21,327 bases of DNA from a virus, in IMG/VR virus record IMGVR_UViG_3300037778_000215, positions 1 through 21,327 of that record; one strand, given 5' to 3'. The position numbers were made by a program, and so were the translations under genes. Below are positions 1-6,489 of the stretch, one piece after another (positions within the stretch are counted from its first letter, which is position 1; each line of letters begins with the position of its first letter). The notes beneath the pieces were generated by a model. It was not told where the DNA came from, searched no databases, and worked only from the letters and a program-made list of their open reading frames with translations.

Positions 1-13
1 CGTAGGTGACGCC

Positions 14-1168
14 ATGAACGCTGCAATCCAGGAATGGATGGGTGATTCAAAAAAAATCGACTATTCCATCCTGGCTCTCTCCAGAGCATCCCGCCCGGGG
101 GATAATTTCCTGGAAACCCTTGATAAAAATTTTGGTTCGCAGAATGTCGTGGAACGTCGCGGATTGTCGTGGCTTGTCGAATATATCCGGTTGATCAATT
201 CGAGCTGTCCTGCCATCCTAATCGGCATGGACAAAAAGCACCGTTCTCCCAACGAAACCTATCGGTTCTCGTTTGCAGATTCTCCCGTTGCCATTCCCAC
301 GCCCAAGGAGGGCGATGCCCGGACGTTTTCTGGCGTCGCCTATTCTGGACGCGTGATCCAGCAGCACTGGAAATGGGGGAATCTGATCTTTGACTTAAGC
401 TCAACGACCGTCCCATCACGGCTGCCAATCCTACTTGGCCACGATCCCGCCAAGATCGTGGGTTTCCTGACCTCCTCCTCTGTTGGACAGGATGGGCTCC
501 GGATTTCCGGGGCCCTGTCCAAACGGACCACCGCCGCCGCCGAGGTGACCGCGTTGGCCGACGAGGGCTTCCCATGGCAGATGTCCGTCTCGATCAAGCC
601 TGGGAGAGTGGAGCGTGTGCAAAAAAATAAAACCGTGGAGATCAACGGCCAGGCGTTCCAGGGACCAGGGACGATATTCCGTGATTCGGTGATCCGCGAG
701 GTCTCTTTCGTCCCGGTGGGGGCAGATATCAATACCTCCGCCACGGTGATGGCGGATCAGGATCAGGAGCAGGAAGAAATGGCCATGCAATCCGACGCTT
801 CCACCCGGCCGGGCAGTAGCCGTGTGCCGGATCAGAGCGTTACGGCGGAGCTTGAAAAATTCACCGAGGAAAACGCGACTCTGCGGGCAGAAATGAAAGC
901 GCTGCGCGAACAAATGCTGGCCGACAAGCAGCAGCGCCGCGAAGCGGAAATTCGTCAGCTCTTCCATGATGTTGGGCGTGAGTTTTCCGCCGATGCGGCC
1001 AAGCCGTATCTGGAGCTGTCCGAGTCGTCATTTTTGGCGGTGGTAAAGGATATGCGCGCCATGCGTCCCGCCGTGGATGCCGCCTCCACGCTCTTCAGCG
1101 AGCAGGCCGTGGAGGGCCGCGATGCCGCCAAGATGGAACAGAAACTGATCGACGATTGGCCCGCGTAA
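14..1168 (+). CDS. Prohead protease with C-terminal scaffold-like region
   Basis: A capsid maturation protease of the HK97/U35-like prohead protease type, expected to cut scaffold and capsid precursor inside the procapsid. Residues ~95-240 look like the protease domain: a candidate catalytic His143 in LLGHDPAKIVG, a candidate Ser191 in PWQMSVSI, and the typical closing strand REVSFVPVGADI. Residues ~275-315 are a charged heptad-like helix, as in a scaffold. The chosen start has AGGTGA just upstream. However, residues 1-71 do not resemble the family, and the in-frame ATG at 227 (MDKKHRS) is an alternative start with no clear ribosome site. It lies directly before the decoration and major capsid genes, the lambda C-D-E order. 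The family call is firm; the catalytic residues and N-terminus are inferred. Confidence 0.85.
   Translation: MNAAIQEWMGDSKKIDYSILALSRASRPGDNFLETLDKNFGSQNVVERRGLSWLVEYIRLINSSCPAILIGMDKKHRSPNETYRFSFADSPVAIPTPKEGDARTFSGVAYSGRVIQQHWKWGNLIFDLSSTTVPSRLPILLGHDPAKIVGFLTSSSVGQDGLRISGALSKRTTAAAEVTALADEGFPWQMSVSIKPGRVERVQKNKTVEINGQAFQGPGTIFRDSVIREVSFVPVGADINTSATVMADQDQEQEEMAMQSDASTRPGSSRVPDQSVTAELEKFTEENATLRAEMKALREQMLADKQQRREAEIRQLFHDVGREFSADAAKPYLELSESSFLAVVKDMRAMRPAVDAASTLFSEQAVEGRDAAKMEQKLIDDWPA
779..1168 (+). CDS. Possible internal in-frame start giving a free scaffold
   Basis: In-frame ATG codons at 779 and 785 (residues 256 and 258 of the protease) follow purine-rich GGAG (766-769) and AGGAAG (771-776). 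A product starting here would be 127-129 residues and contain only the Q/E-rich linker and the coiled-coil tail, without the protease domain. Lambda makes its scaffold Nu3 in this way, from an internal start in gene C. The ribosome-site spacing is suitable for ATG 785. The motif is visible; use of the start is inference. Confidence 0.35.
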   Translation: MAMQSDASTRPGSSRVPDQSVTAELEKFTEENATLRAEMKALREQMLADKQQRREAEIRQLFHDVGREFSADAAKPYLELSESSFLAVVKDMRAMRPAVDAASTLFSEQAVEGRDAAKMEQKLIDDWPA

Positions 1169-1176
1169 AAGGCCAT

Positions 1177-1208
1177 AAAAAAACGCCGCGAGGTGGCTGC
1201 CTCCGGCG
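1177..1208 (-). terminator. Hairpin with T-run on the minus strand
   Basis: A GC-rich stem pairs CGCCG (1184-1188) and GAGG (1190-1193) with CCTC (1200-1203) and CGGCG (1204-1208). It has one bulged C at 1189 and a six-base loop. Seven A residues (1177-1183) lie on its left side, so on the minus strand the hairpin is followed by seven T, the form of an intrinsic terminator for leftward transcription. On the plus strand there is no T-run after it, so rightward transcripts should pass, perhaps with a structured leader before the decoration gene. Confidence 0.5.
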
Positions 1209-1248
1209 GAATGGCAACAATCTGAAGATTTTGGAATCGAGATAAACC

Positions 1249-1821
1249 ATGCCTCAATTCATTCAGGAAACGATTCAGGGGCCGGTCTACCCCTCGTCCA
1301 TTCTCTCCGGAGACGGGCATTATTTCGCCGACCGCCCCATCGATGAAAACCAAACGTTGGCCCTGGGGCAACTTCTGGGGATGTCCACCGCCACGGGCCG
1401 TTGGGCCGCACTTGATGAGACCGTTCATACCGTCGCCCTGTCCGGAGACGGCGCCGCCACGGCGTTTGACCTGGATCACGACTCCGTCGATCCGGACACA
1501 ATTTTGGCTTTCGTGGCGGGGGGGCTTGACCCGCTGGTCACGGTCTCCGCTGGCACTGGTACGGACGGCGTGGATCAGGTCGTTTTCGAGTCTCCCCCCG
1601 CGAACGGCGCGGCGATATCGGTCCGCTATCAGCGCAGCGTGGCCCGCGTGGCTGGCGTGCTGTTTTGCAACGGTGTGGTCACCGGGGCCGGTGAATATCC
1701 GACGTTCCCCGTCGTGCAGACCGGCGCGGTGTTGCGGGAAAAGTTGGTGGGACTGCCCCCCCGCTACAACGTGCCCGGCAGGATGATCGGCGGGCTGATC
1801 ATTGAGGATGGCGTTGAATGA
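1249..1821 (+). CDS. Head decoration protein, lambda gpD-like with insertion
   Basis: A capsid-stabilising trimeric decoration protein expected to bind the outside of the expanded head. The C-terminal part has the gpD-like pattern of a 'VAGVLFCNGVVTG' strand followed by 'VVQTGAVLREKLVGLP' (residues ~134-169). At 190 residues it is much longer than lambda gpD (about 110). The extra length is mostly residues ~60-128, which look like a separate beta-sandwich (AFDL, then ILAFVAGGL, then VVFESPPANGAAISVRY). This block resembles small Ig-like modules often inserted in virion proteins. Position between protease and major capsid gene supports the role. It overlaps the next start by four bases (ATGA). 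The gpD assignment rests mainly on C-terminal pattern and context. Confidence 0.75.
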   Translation: MPQFIQETIQGPVYPSSILSGDGHYFADRPIDENQTLALGQLLGMSTATGRWAALDETVHTVALSGDGAATAFDLDHDSVDPDTILAFVAGGLDPLVTVSAGTGTDGVDQVVFESPPANGAAISVRYQRSVARVAGVLFCNGVVTGAGEYPTFPVVQTGAVLREKLVGLPPRYNVPGRMIGGLIIEDGVE

Positions 1822-2783
1822 GCATTCCATTCAGTTCCACAGTATTGAGCGGCGTGATCGACAAGCGCCGCCCGGTAAAGACCCCCATCGTGGACCGGCA
1901 CTTCACCAGTTTCGTCCAGTGGGGCATCCCATACGGGCAAATCGACGTCGTCACCGACCCAGAAGGGCTGGCCGTCGTCGTGTCTCATGGGGCGAAGTCC
2001 CTGCGGGCTCCGGATGGGGCAGAAAGCGGCAAGACGATCAGTCTCCCCCGCTTCACCGAGCATTTCACAGTCGCTGCCGTGGATTTGATCGGGTTGCGTC
2101 AACCTGGATCAATGGGGCAGCGCACGCAACAGCAGGTTTACAACCGCAAGATGGACACCGTCCGCGCGCGCTTCGATCGCACGCTGGAATATATGGCCAT
2201 ACGTGGGTGCCAGGGCCAGGTCACGGATGGCAAAGGGAATGTCCTGGCCACGTACGATGTCCCGGCCATTGATGAGGTTGATTTCACCAACGCTCCCGCT
2301 GATGGGGGGGACGATCCCATCGATGTTTTTGACGATCTCGGTACGGTGATCGGACGTGCTCTGGGCGGTGACCCGGGCGTGCTCAGTGTTTATGCGGGGA
2401 CGGAAGCTTACAAGATTATCCGCCGCAATCCTAAGATTTTGGAGATGATGCAGGGAACCCAGGCCGCCGTCACCCTGCTCGAAAGTGGCGAGCTGCGTCC
2501 CATCAGCGGCGTGTCGATCCGCAAGCACCCGCACGTCTACGCCGATTTTGGCGGAAACGACCACCTGTTCTTGGCGGAAAACGAGCTGCTGATTCTGTCC
2601 GATGCTGCCAAATTCCAACTGATCGCCGGTCCGGTGGAGACGCCACAAGGGCTGAAATCTCAGCGATGGTACGTGGACTCGTGGGATGAGCGTGATCCCC
2701 CAGCCAATATCTGCCGTGTGGAGACGAGTATTCTTCCTGTTGTGACACGTCCAGAAGCGGTACGCCGGTTGAGGGTGGTCTGA
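1818..2783 (+). CDS. Major capsid protein, lambda gpE-like
   Basis: The main shell subunit, assembling into the icosahedral head with an HK97-type fold. Its 321 residues are close to lambda gpE (341). The family pattern is visible: an N-terminal segment setting up contact strands (PIVDRHFTSF), a middle region with ISLPRFTEHFTVAAVDL, a helix rich in Arg and Gln (residues ~97-125), then LEYMAIRGCQGQVTDGKG, and the C-terminal ELLILSDAAKFQLIAGPVET. It starts by a four-base overlap with the decoration gene and ends at TGATG over the endolysin start, so translation is probably coupled in both directions. The order D-then-E matches lambda. No cleavable N-terminal delta domain is evident, so the protease probably acts mainly on scaffold. 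Confidence 0.9.
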   Translation: MSIPFSSTVLSGVIDKRRPVKTPIVDRHFTSFVQWGIPYGQIDVVTDPEGLAVVVSHGAKSLRAPDGAESGKTISLPRFTEHFTVAAVDLIGLRQPGSMGQRTQQQVYNRKMDTVRARFDRTLEYMAIRGCQGQVTDGKGNVLATYDVPAIDEVDFTNAPADGGDDPIDVFDDLGTVIGRALGGDPGVLSVYAGTEAYKIIRRNPKILEMMQGTQAAVTLLESGELRPISGVSIRKHPHVYADFGGNDHLFLAENELLILSDAAKFQLIAGPVETPQGLKSQRWYVDSWDERDPPANICRVETSILPVVTRPEAVRRLRVV

Positions 2784-3142
2784 TGAGCAAACATTTTATC
2801 AATGCAGAATTTGCCTGCAAGTGCGGGTGCGGCACCAACAAAATCCGCACAGAATTCATCACTCGTCTGGACCATGCGCGCGACCGTGCTTCGGTGCCGT
2901 TTGTGATCACCAGCGGCTATCGCTGCCCTGATCATAACCGGCGTGTGGGGGGTGTACCCGACAGCGCCCACGCCCACGGCTGGGCGGCGGATATCGTATT
3001 CCGCAACGGCCACGATGGGTTCTTGATCCTGGAGGCGCTGCTGAACGTCGGGTTCACCCGCGTCGGGATCGATTCCAAGCGAAAATTTATCCATGTGGAT
3101 GCTGACCCGTCCAAACCAGCCCAGGTTATATGGGGGTACTGA
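2783..3142 (+). CDS. M15-family peptidoglycan peptidase (endolysin)
   Basis: A small zinc peptidase of the M15/VanY-like family that cleaves the peptide stem of peptidoglycan; in this setting it is the phage endolysin. Metal ligands are visible: His63 and Asp70 within SAHAHGWAAD (the SxHxxGxAxD motif) and His104 in FIHVD. The conserved GYRCPDHN segment is at 45-52 and the N-terminal CKCGCG is typical of the M15_3 group. There is no signal peptide, so it should depend on the holin-like gene just downstream for release. At 119 residues it is a single catalytic domain with no wall-binding module, usual for Gram-negative phages. Start and stop overlap both neighbours. Confidence 0.92.
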   Translation: MSKHFINAEFACKCGCGTNKIRTEFITRLDHARDRASVPFVITSGYRCPDHNRRVGGVPDSAHAHGWAADIVFRNGHDGFLILEALLNVGFTRVGIDSKRKFIHVDADPSKPAQVIWGY

Positions 3143-3324
3143 TGCGTAGTATTTTGCAGCGTTTTTCCGAGCCGTCGAGCTGGGCCAGTATTTCCGCCGC
3201 GTTGGTGGGACTGATGGGCTTCACCACCGATGAGGCGGATGTGATCATCGGTGCGGGGGCCGCCCTGTGCGCCGTGATGGGGATCATTCTGAAAGAGGGT
3301 CGGGACGATGGAGGCCTGACGTGA
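3142..3324 (+). CDS. Small holin-like membrane protein
   Basis: A 60-residue protein with a hydrophobic segment around SISAALVGLMGF (residues ~15-26) and a second one, DVIIGAGAALCAVMGIIL (~33-50), followed by a charged tail KEGRDDG. This two-helix layout matches small holins and holin-like proteins, which open the inner membrane to the endolysin. The ATG at 3142 overlaps the endolysin stop (TGATG) and is preferred to the upstream in-frame ATG at 3130, which lies inside the endolysin gene. The call rests on size, topology and position; sequence alone does not identify the holin family. Confidence 0.65.
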   Translation: MRSILQRFSEPSSWASISAALVGLMGFTTDEADVIIGAGAALCAVMGIILKEGRDDGGLT

Positions 3325-3635
3325 GCACCACGACCGAGCGCCACATACACACGGTGCTGGGTGGATTGATACTGGCCGCACTTCTGTGGGTGGGTGGCGC
3401 TGTGCTGGATTTTAGCCAGCAGATCAGCGTGTTGCAGGTGCAGGTCGCGGAGCTGACCCGCCGATTGGACGAAAAAACGGGCGACCGCTACCGGGGAGAC
3501 GACGCCAAACGCGACTTCGCCTTGCGGGATCAACGGCTGGGCGCCTTGGAACAACGTGTATCACGCCTTGAAGCCCACCCGATGCACAGCCGCCGCGATG
3601 CGGGTGAGGATACGAGCGAGATTGGACGCAGATGA
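3321..3635 (+). CDS. One-TM coiled-coil protein, inner-membrane spanin-like
   Basis: A 104-residue protein starting at GTG 3321, which overlaps the previous stop as GTGA. One transmembrane helix (residues ~11-29, VLGGLILAALLWVGGAVLD) is followed by a periplasmic-type coiled coil (VLQVQVAELTRRL, then LRDQRLGALEQRVSRLE). This is the architecture of an i-spanin (Rz), which links inner and outer membranes in the last step of Gram-negative lysis. Third position in the lysis cassette fits. I looked for an embedded or overlapping Rz1 lipoprotein (signal peptide plus lipobox) in the other two frames and did not find one. It could instead be a lysis accessory membrane protein of unknown role. Confidence 0.55.
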   Translation: MSTTTERHIHTVLGGLILAALLWVGGAVLDFSQQISVLQVQVAELTRRLDEKTGDRYRGDDAKRDFALRDQRLGALEQRVSRLEAHPMHSRRDAGEDTSEIGRR

Positions 3636-3865
3636 CCAGTCAAATGCATCTAGAAGCAGTGTTTTCCGCTGCCCAGAAATATTTGGACGACTGCCGTCAG
3701 TCCGTGCGGATTGAGGCTGACGGCACGGTGTACGTGGATAGTGATCTGACAAGCAGGAAAAAACCATTGAGCATGACGATTGACTATCTGCGAGGCGATT
3801 TGGAGGTCAAACATGGCACCGCCAGGGCCGGACAGATCGTGAACAGCGTGATCCGTCGGATTTGA
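3632..3865 (+). CDS. Hypothetical 77-residue protein at end of lysis cassette
   Basis: I do not recognise this family. It starts at ATG 3632, overlapping the spanin-like stop as ATGA, so it is translated with the lysis cassette. The product is soluble, with an N-terminal helix (HLEAVFSAAQKYLDDCRQ) and then beta-like segments (VRIEADGTVYVDSD, LSMTIDYLRGDLEVKHG). No signal peptide, lipobox or membrane helix is seen, so it is not an obvious o-spanin. It could be a small head or neck accessory protein, since the head-completion genes follow after an 80-base gap. Confidence 0.6.
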   Translation: MTSQMHLEAVFSAAQKYLDDCRQSVRIEADGTVYVDSDLTSRKKPLSMTIDYLRGDLEVKHGTARAGQIVNSVIRRI

Positions 3866-3902
3866 CATGGGCGAGACATGATATTCGAAATTAGCGACAA
3901 TA

Positions 3903-3918
3903 TCGGATTTTGATCCGA
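3903..3918. other. Small inverted repeat before the gp36-like gene
   Basis: TCGGAT (3903-3908) and ATCCGA (3913-3918) form a six-base stem with a four-base loop in the 80-base gap between the lysis cassette and the head-completion genes. There is no T-run after it, so it is not a convincing terminator. It may be an RNA processing or translation-control hairpin, or chance. Confidence 0.25.
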
Positions 3919-3945
3919 ATTGCCAGTATTTCAACGGTAAATGCG

Positions 3946-4368
3946 ATGTATTGCACTCAAGACGACCTCACACAGCGCTACGGCGAAGACGAAGTCCTCC
4001 TCTGGCAGACGGACCGCAACGGCGACGGGAGCCCAGACGACGGCGTGATTGAACAGGCAATCGCCGACGCCGTGGGATTGATCGACGCATATATCGGCAA
4101 ACGTGTGGCGCTCCCTTTGCCCAGCGTGCCGGACTCGCTACGGCAGGCAGCGTGCTCCATCGTGCGCTACCGGATCAACGCAGAAAACGCTACGGATCGC
4201 ATCCGCGCTGACTACGATGACGCCATGCGATTTCTGCGGGATTTGGCTGATGGCCGCGCCTCCCTGGGACTGATCGAAGAGGAAGAGGCCGCCGTCACGG
4301 CGCCCGGCATGGTGGTGAAATCGCGCCCCCGCATTTTCACGGATAGCCTGCTGGCGAGGATGCCCTGA
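3946..4368 (+). CDS. Head-tail connector, Mu gp36-like (DUF1320)
   Basis: A head-completion protein of the Mu gp36/DUF1320 type, which joins the portal end of the head to the tail. The start is set at ATG 3946 because family members begin with a short 'MYxTxxDLxxRxGE' segment, here MYCTQDDLTQRYGEDEV. An upstream TTG at 3910 would add twelve residues that do not fit. A helical bundle follows (VIEQAIADAVGLIDAYIGKR, then LRQAACSIVRYRIN), then the typical tail with SRPRIFTDSLL. Length is 140 residues, usual for the family. The neighbours are gpG-like and tail-terminator-like proteins, the same order as in Mu-like genomes. Confidence 0.88.
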   Translation: MYCTQDDLTQRYGEDEVLLWQTDRNGDGSPDDGVIEQAIADAVGLIDAYIGKRVALPLPSVPDSLRQAACSIVRYRINAENATDRIRADYDDAMRFLRDLADGRASLGLIEEEEAAVTAPGMVVKSRPRIFTDSLLARMP

Positions 4369-4832
4369 TGCCCAGCGTCGATGGAATCAGCGTTGAAGTC
4401 CACGACCAGGCCGTCACGGATATGCTCCGCCGCCTGACCAGTGCGGGACGGGACGCCAGCGAGGCGATGGGAGCCATTGGCGCGGCGCTGCTGTCCAACG
4501 TCGGCCAGCGCAGTGTCCAAGGGCAGATGGACCCAGACCGCAGACCGTGGGCTCCACTGGCGCCGTCTACCATCAAATCACGACGCCGTGGGCGTGATGG
4601 TGTCCATATCCTGCGGGATACCGGGGTGATGATGGGGTCTCTAAACGCGCACTCCGGGCGGGATTTCGTTACGGTTGGATTCGGAGTCGAGTACGCCGCT
4701 TATCATGAGTTCGGAACGCGCAAGATACCCCGCCGTGGCCTGCTGCTCTCCGATCCGGAAGCGGGCGTCTTCAGCGCCGAGGACCGCGCCTCGATCACCG
4801 GGATCATCCGCACTTTCCTGGAGACGGCATGA
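4368..4832 (+). CDS. Virion morphogenesis protein, Mu gpG-like
   Basis: A member of the phage virion morphogenesis family (Mu gpG, P2 gpS-like), needed for tail completion and head-tail joining. Diagnostic segments are RRPWAPLAPSTIKSRRRGR (residues ~58-76), the ILRDTGVMMGSL strand that reads like the family 'L..tG.L..S', and EYAAYHEFGTRKIPRRGLL (~108-126), equivalent to the conserved 'YAxxHxFG....PxRxFL'. Length 154 is normal. It overlaps the gp36-like gene by one base and the next gene by four bases, so the three neck genes are probably translationally coupled. Confidence 0.88.
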   Translation: MPSVDGISVEVHDQAVTDMLRRLTSAGRDASEAMGAIGAALLSNVGQRSVQGQMDPDRRPWAPLAPSTIKSRRRGRDGVHILRDTGVMMGSLNAHSGRDFVTVGFGVEYAAYHEFGTRKIPRRGLLLSDPEAGVFSAEDRASITGIIRTFLETA

Positions 4833-5275
4833 TCGATAATCATTTTTTCCTGGAGCCGATCATCATCCAGCGCCTGCGGGAGCAGATCCCGGAGCTGCGT
4901 TTGGTGACCGGCACGGGAGATATGGATCGGGTGTTTGACAGCAGTGCCCCGATACCCGCCGCGTTCGTTGTTTTCTCAGGGGATTCACCGCTTCAGGGTC
5001 CGCGCGCGAATATCCGTGGCTCTCAACTGATCCAGCAGCACTGGACCGTCGTGATCGTGGCGCGTGGCGCGAGTAACGCCGGGGATCAAAACGCCCGCGA
5101 TACCGCCGGACCACTGATTGCGCGCGTCCACGGCGCGCTGCTGGGGTTGGAGCCTGACCTAGGCGTGAAGGCGTTGTACCTCGCGCAATCCCAGGGCAGA
5201 CCAGAATACGCACGGGGGCGGGGCTATTTCCCGGTACGGTTCGCGACCGAGTTCACCGTTACAAAGCGAGCATAA
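4829..5275 (+). CDS. Tail terminator-like protein (Mu gp37-type)
   Basis: A 148-residue protein with the look of Mu gp37/tail terminator proteins, which cap the tail tube and make the joint to the neck. It has an N-terminal helix (IIIQRLREQIPELRLVTGTG), a central beta-sheet with QHWTVVIVARG, an alpha segment (TAGPLIARVHGALLGLEP) and a last strand (GYFPVRFATEFTVT). This alternation is the common terminator fold. It begins by ATGA overlap with the gpG-like gene and is followed after 20 bases by the tail tube gene, the usual place for a terminator. The fold is inferred from pattern and context. Confidence 0.72.
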   Translation: MIDNHFFLEPIIIQRLREQIPELRLVTGTGDMDRVFDSSAPIPAAFVVFSGDSPLQGPRANIRGSQLIQQHWTVVIVARGASNAGDQNARDTAGPLIARVHGALLGLEPDLGVKALYLAQSQGRPEYARGRGYFPVRFATEFTVTKRA

Positions 5276-5295
5276 TGCCTCGCGGGGGATAACAG

Positions 5296-6027
5296 ATGGA
5301 ACGCTACACGTTTATGGGCGAGGGAGATTTGTATCTCCGTCCGTTTGCCGGGGGCCGGTTGCGCCGGGTTGGAAACTGCCCGCAAATGCAGGTTGAAATA
5401 ACGGAAGAAGTCAAGGAACTTGAAAGTTTCCGCCCCGGTGGTGGGCTTTATAACTCGGTGCGCCGTGTGAAAAAGGCCATGCTGAAGTTGACCCTGGACG
5501 ACTGGACACAGGAGAACATGGCGCTGGCGCTGTACGGAGATGCGCAATCGGTCCCGTCAGGCAGCGTGACCGACGAATCGCACACCGCCTGGCTGGATGG
5601 CGTGGTGCGTTTGGCACAGGCTCCATCCGCCATCACGACCGTGACCAATGCCACCGGCGATGTGACTTATGTCGAGGGCACCGATTACGAGATCGAGGCT
5701 GGCGGCCTGCTGATCCCGGAGGATTCCACGATTCCGGATGGGTCTGAAATTCTGGTGGATTACAGCCATGGCGCCGCCGACGTGCTGGAGGCGCTGACAA
5801 ATTCAGGTCAGGAGATGACTATCTATCTGTCCGGCAAGAATTTGGCCGAAGGCAGCGCGGTCAACCTGGTGGATGTCTACCGGGTGCGGTTTGGGCCGAC
5901 CAAGAACCTAGCGTTGCTCGGTCCGGATTACGCCAAGATCGAGCTGGAAGGCGACATGATCAAGGACGACTCGAAGACAGGCGCCGGCATCAGCCAGTTT
6001 ATGCGCATCCAACGACCCGCTGCTTAG
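5296..6027 (+). CDS. Major tail tube protein
   Basis: The likely tail tube subunit of a siphovirus tail: a 243-residue beta-rich protein placed just after the terminator and before the chaperone and tape measure genes. The N-terminal strand (YTFMGEGDLYLRPF), the pattern RVGNCPQMQVEITEEVKEL and VKKAMLKLTLDDW match tail tube proteins in which a tube strand is followed by an arm. Residues ~110-160 (VTNATGDVTYVEGTDYEI to EILVDYSHG) look like a small inserted Ig-like module. The C-terminus has a strand AKIELEGDMIKDD. A good ribosome site (GGGGG, 5285-5289) precedes the start. No sheath gene precedes it, so the tail should be non-contractile. Confidence 0.78.
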   Translation: MERYTFMGEGDLYLRPFAGGRLRRVGNCPQMQVEITEEVKELESFRPGGGLYNSVRRVKKAMLKLTLDDWTQENMALALYGDAQSVPSGSVTDESHTAWLDGVVRLAQAPSAITTVTNATGDVTYVEGTDYEIEAGGLLIPEDSTIPDGSEILVDYSHGAADVLEALTNSGQEMTIYLSGKNLAEGSAVNLVDVYRVRFGPTKNLALLGPDYAKIELEGDMIKDDSKTGAGISQFMRIQRPAA

Positions 6028-6040
6028 GAGGAGTACATAG

Positions 6041-6370
6041 ATGGATCGTTTCCAGATGGTAGTCCTGCCAGATGACCGCACAGTCAAGGTGCATCGCGCC
6101 ACCGTGGGCGATATCGCCGATATGCTGGAGCGTAACAAGGCCACGGAAGGCGGATCGTTCGACCGTGAGTTGGATGGCTGGTTCAACGTGACCACTGGGG
6201 CCACGCTCTCCGACCTGCTGACGCTGACAGACCTGACCCCGGAAGAAATACGGTGTATCGATGTTGGTGACCTGGAGCGCATTGCCCAGACAGCCCGGGC
6301 GTTTAACCCTGATTTTTTCGTCCAAAAAGAGCGCGTGGAAGCGTATCTCCAGGAGCTGATGCGGAGATAG
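6041..6370 (+). CDS. Tail assembly chaperone, short form
   Basis: The zero-frame product of the gene between tail tube and tape measure, 109 residues, preceded by a strong AGGAGG at 6027-6032. It begins with a strand pair (FQMVVLPDDRTVKVHRATVGD) and continues as helices (LSDLLTLTDLTPEEIRCIDVGD, LERIAQTARAF), typical of the small acidic chaperones that coat the tape measure before tube assembly. This position is held by lambda G and its counterparts. The function is assigned mainly by position and the frameshift signal near its 3' end (T TTT TTC at 6313-6319). Sequence alone would not name it. Confidence 0.75.
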   Translation: MDRFQMVVLPDDRTVKVHRATVGDIADMLERNKATEGGSFDRELDGWFNVTTGATLSDLLTLTDLTPEEIRCIDVGDLERIAQTARAFNPDFFVQKERVEAYLQELMRR

Positions 6371-6489
6371 CGGTCTTCCATGGCGTGGTCATATCGGTCA
6401 TCGCTCGCCTGCACGTGGATGTGTGGGGCTGGCCATGGGGGCGGTTTCTCACGGCAGTCGATGCGCTCTTGGAGATGGATAAAAAATGA
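6041..6489 (+). CDS. Tail assembly chaperone, -1 frameshift fusion (G-GT type)
   Basis: If ribosomes slip -1 at T TTT TTC (6313-6319), the first 93 residues join a 56-residue extension in the overlapping frame. That frame ends at TGA 6487-6489 and shares ATGA with the tape measure start. The extension begins RPKRARG and then reads IAVFHGVVISVIARLHVD, VWGWPWGRFLTAVDALLEM: a coherent, Trp-containing helical sequence. Without a shift, 6371-6485 would be a 115-base gap in an otherwise gapless operon. Long-tailed phages commonly make a G/GT pair this way, with the long form bridging tape measure and tube. Slippery site and open frame are visible; the efficiency is unknown. The fusion would be 149 residues. 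Confidence 0.72.
6313..6319 (+). promoter_or_regulatory. Slippery heptamer for -1 frameshift
   Basis: T TTT TTC in the zero frame (codons GAT-TTT-TTC) is a canonical X XXY YYZ slippery site: both Phe tRNAs can re-pair after a -1 slip. It lies just downstream of the last stop codons in the -1 frame (6304-6306 and 6310-6312), the only place where a slip gives a long fusion. A seven-base stem (TATCTCC 6344-6350 with GGAGATA 6363-6369) lies 24 bases downstream, farther than usual for a stimulator. Confidence 0.65.

Noticed and set aside
955-1830. 291-residue frame on the minus strand
   Set aside because: It overlaps the protease, spacer and decoration genes, has the composition of a GC-rich shadow frame, and lacks a family pattern or ribosome site.
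3130-3141. Upstream ATG for the holin-like gene
   Set aside because: It lies inside the endolysin gene, and ATG 3142 has the TGATG overlap typical of this operon.
6323-6329. CAAAAAG as the slippery site
   Set aside because: A -1 slip at CAA-AAA gives a poor re-pairing at the P site; T TTT TTC a few bases upstream is canonical.
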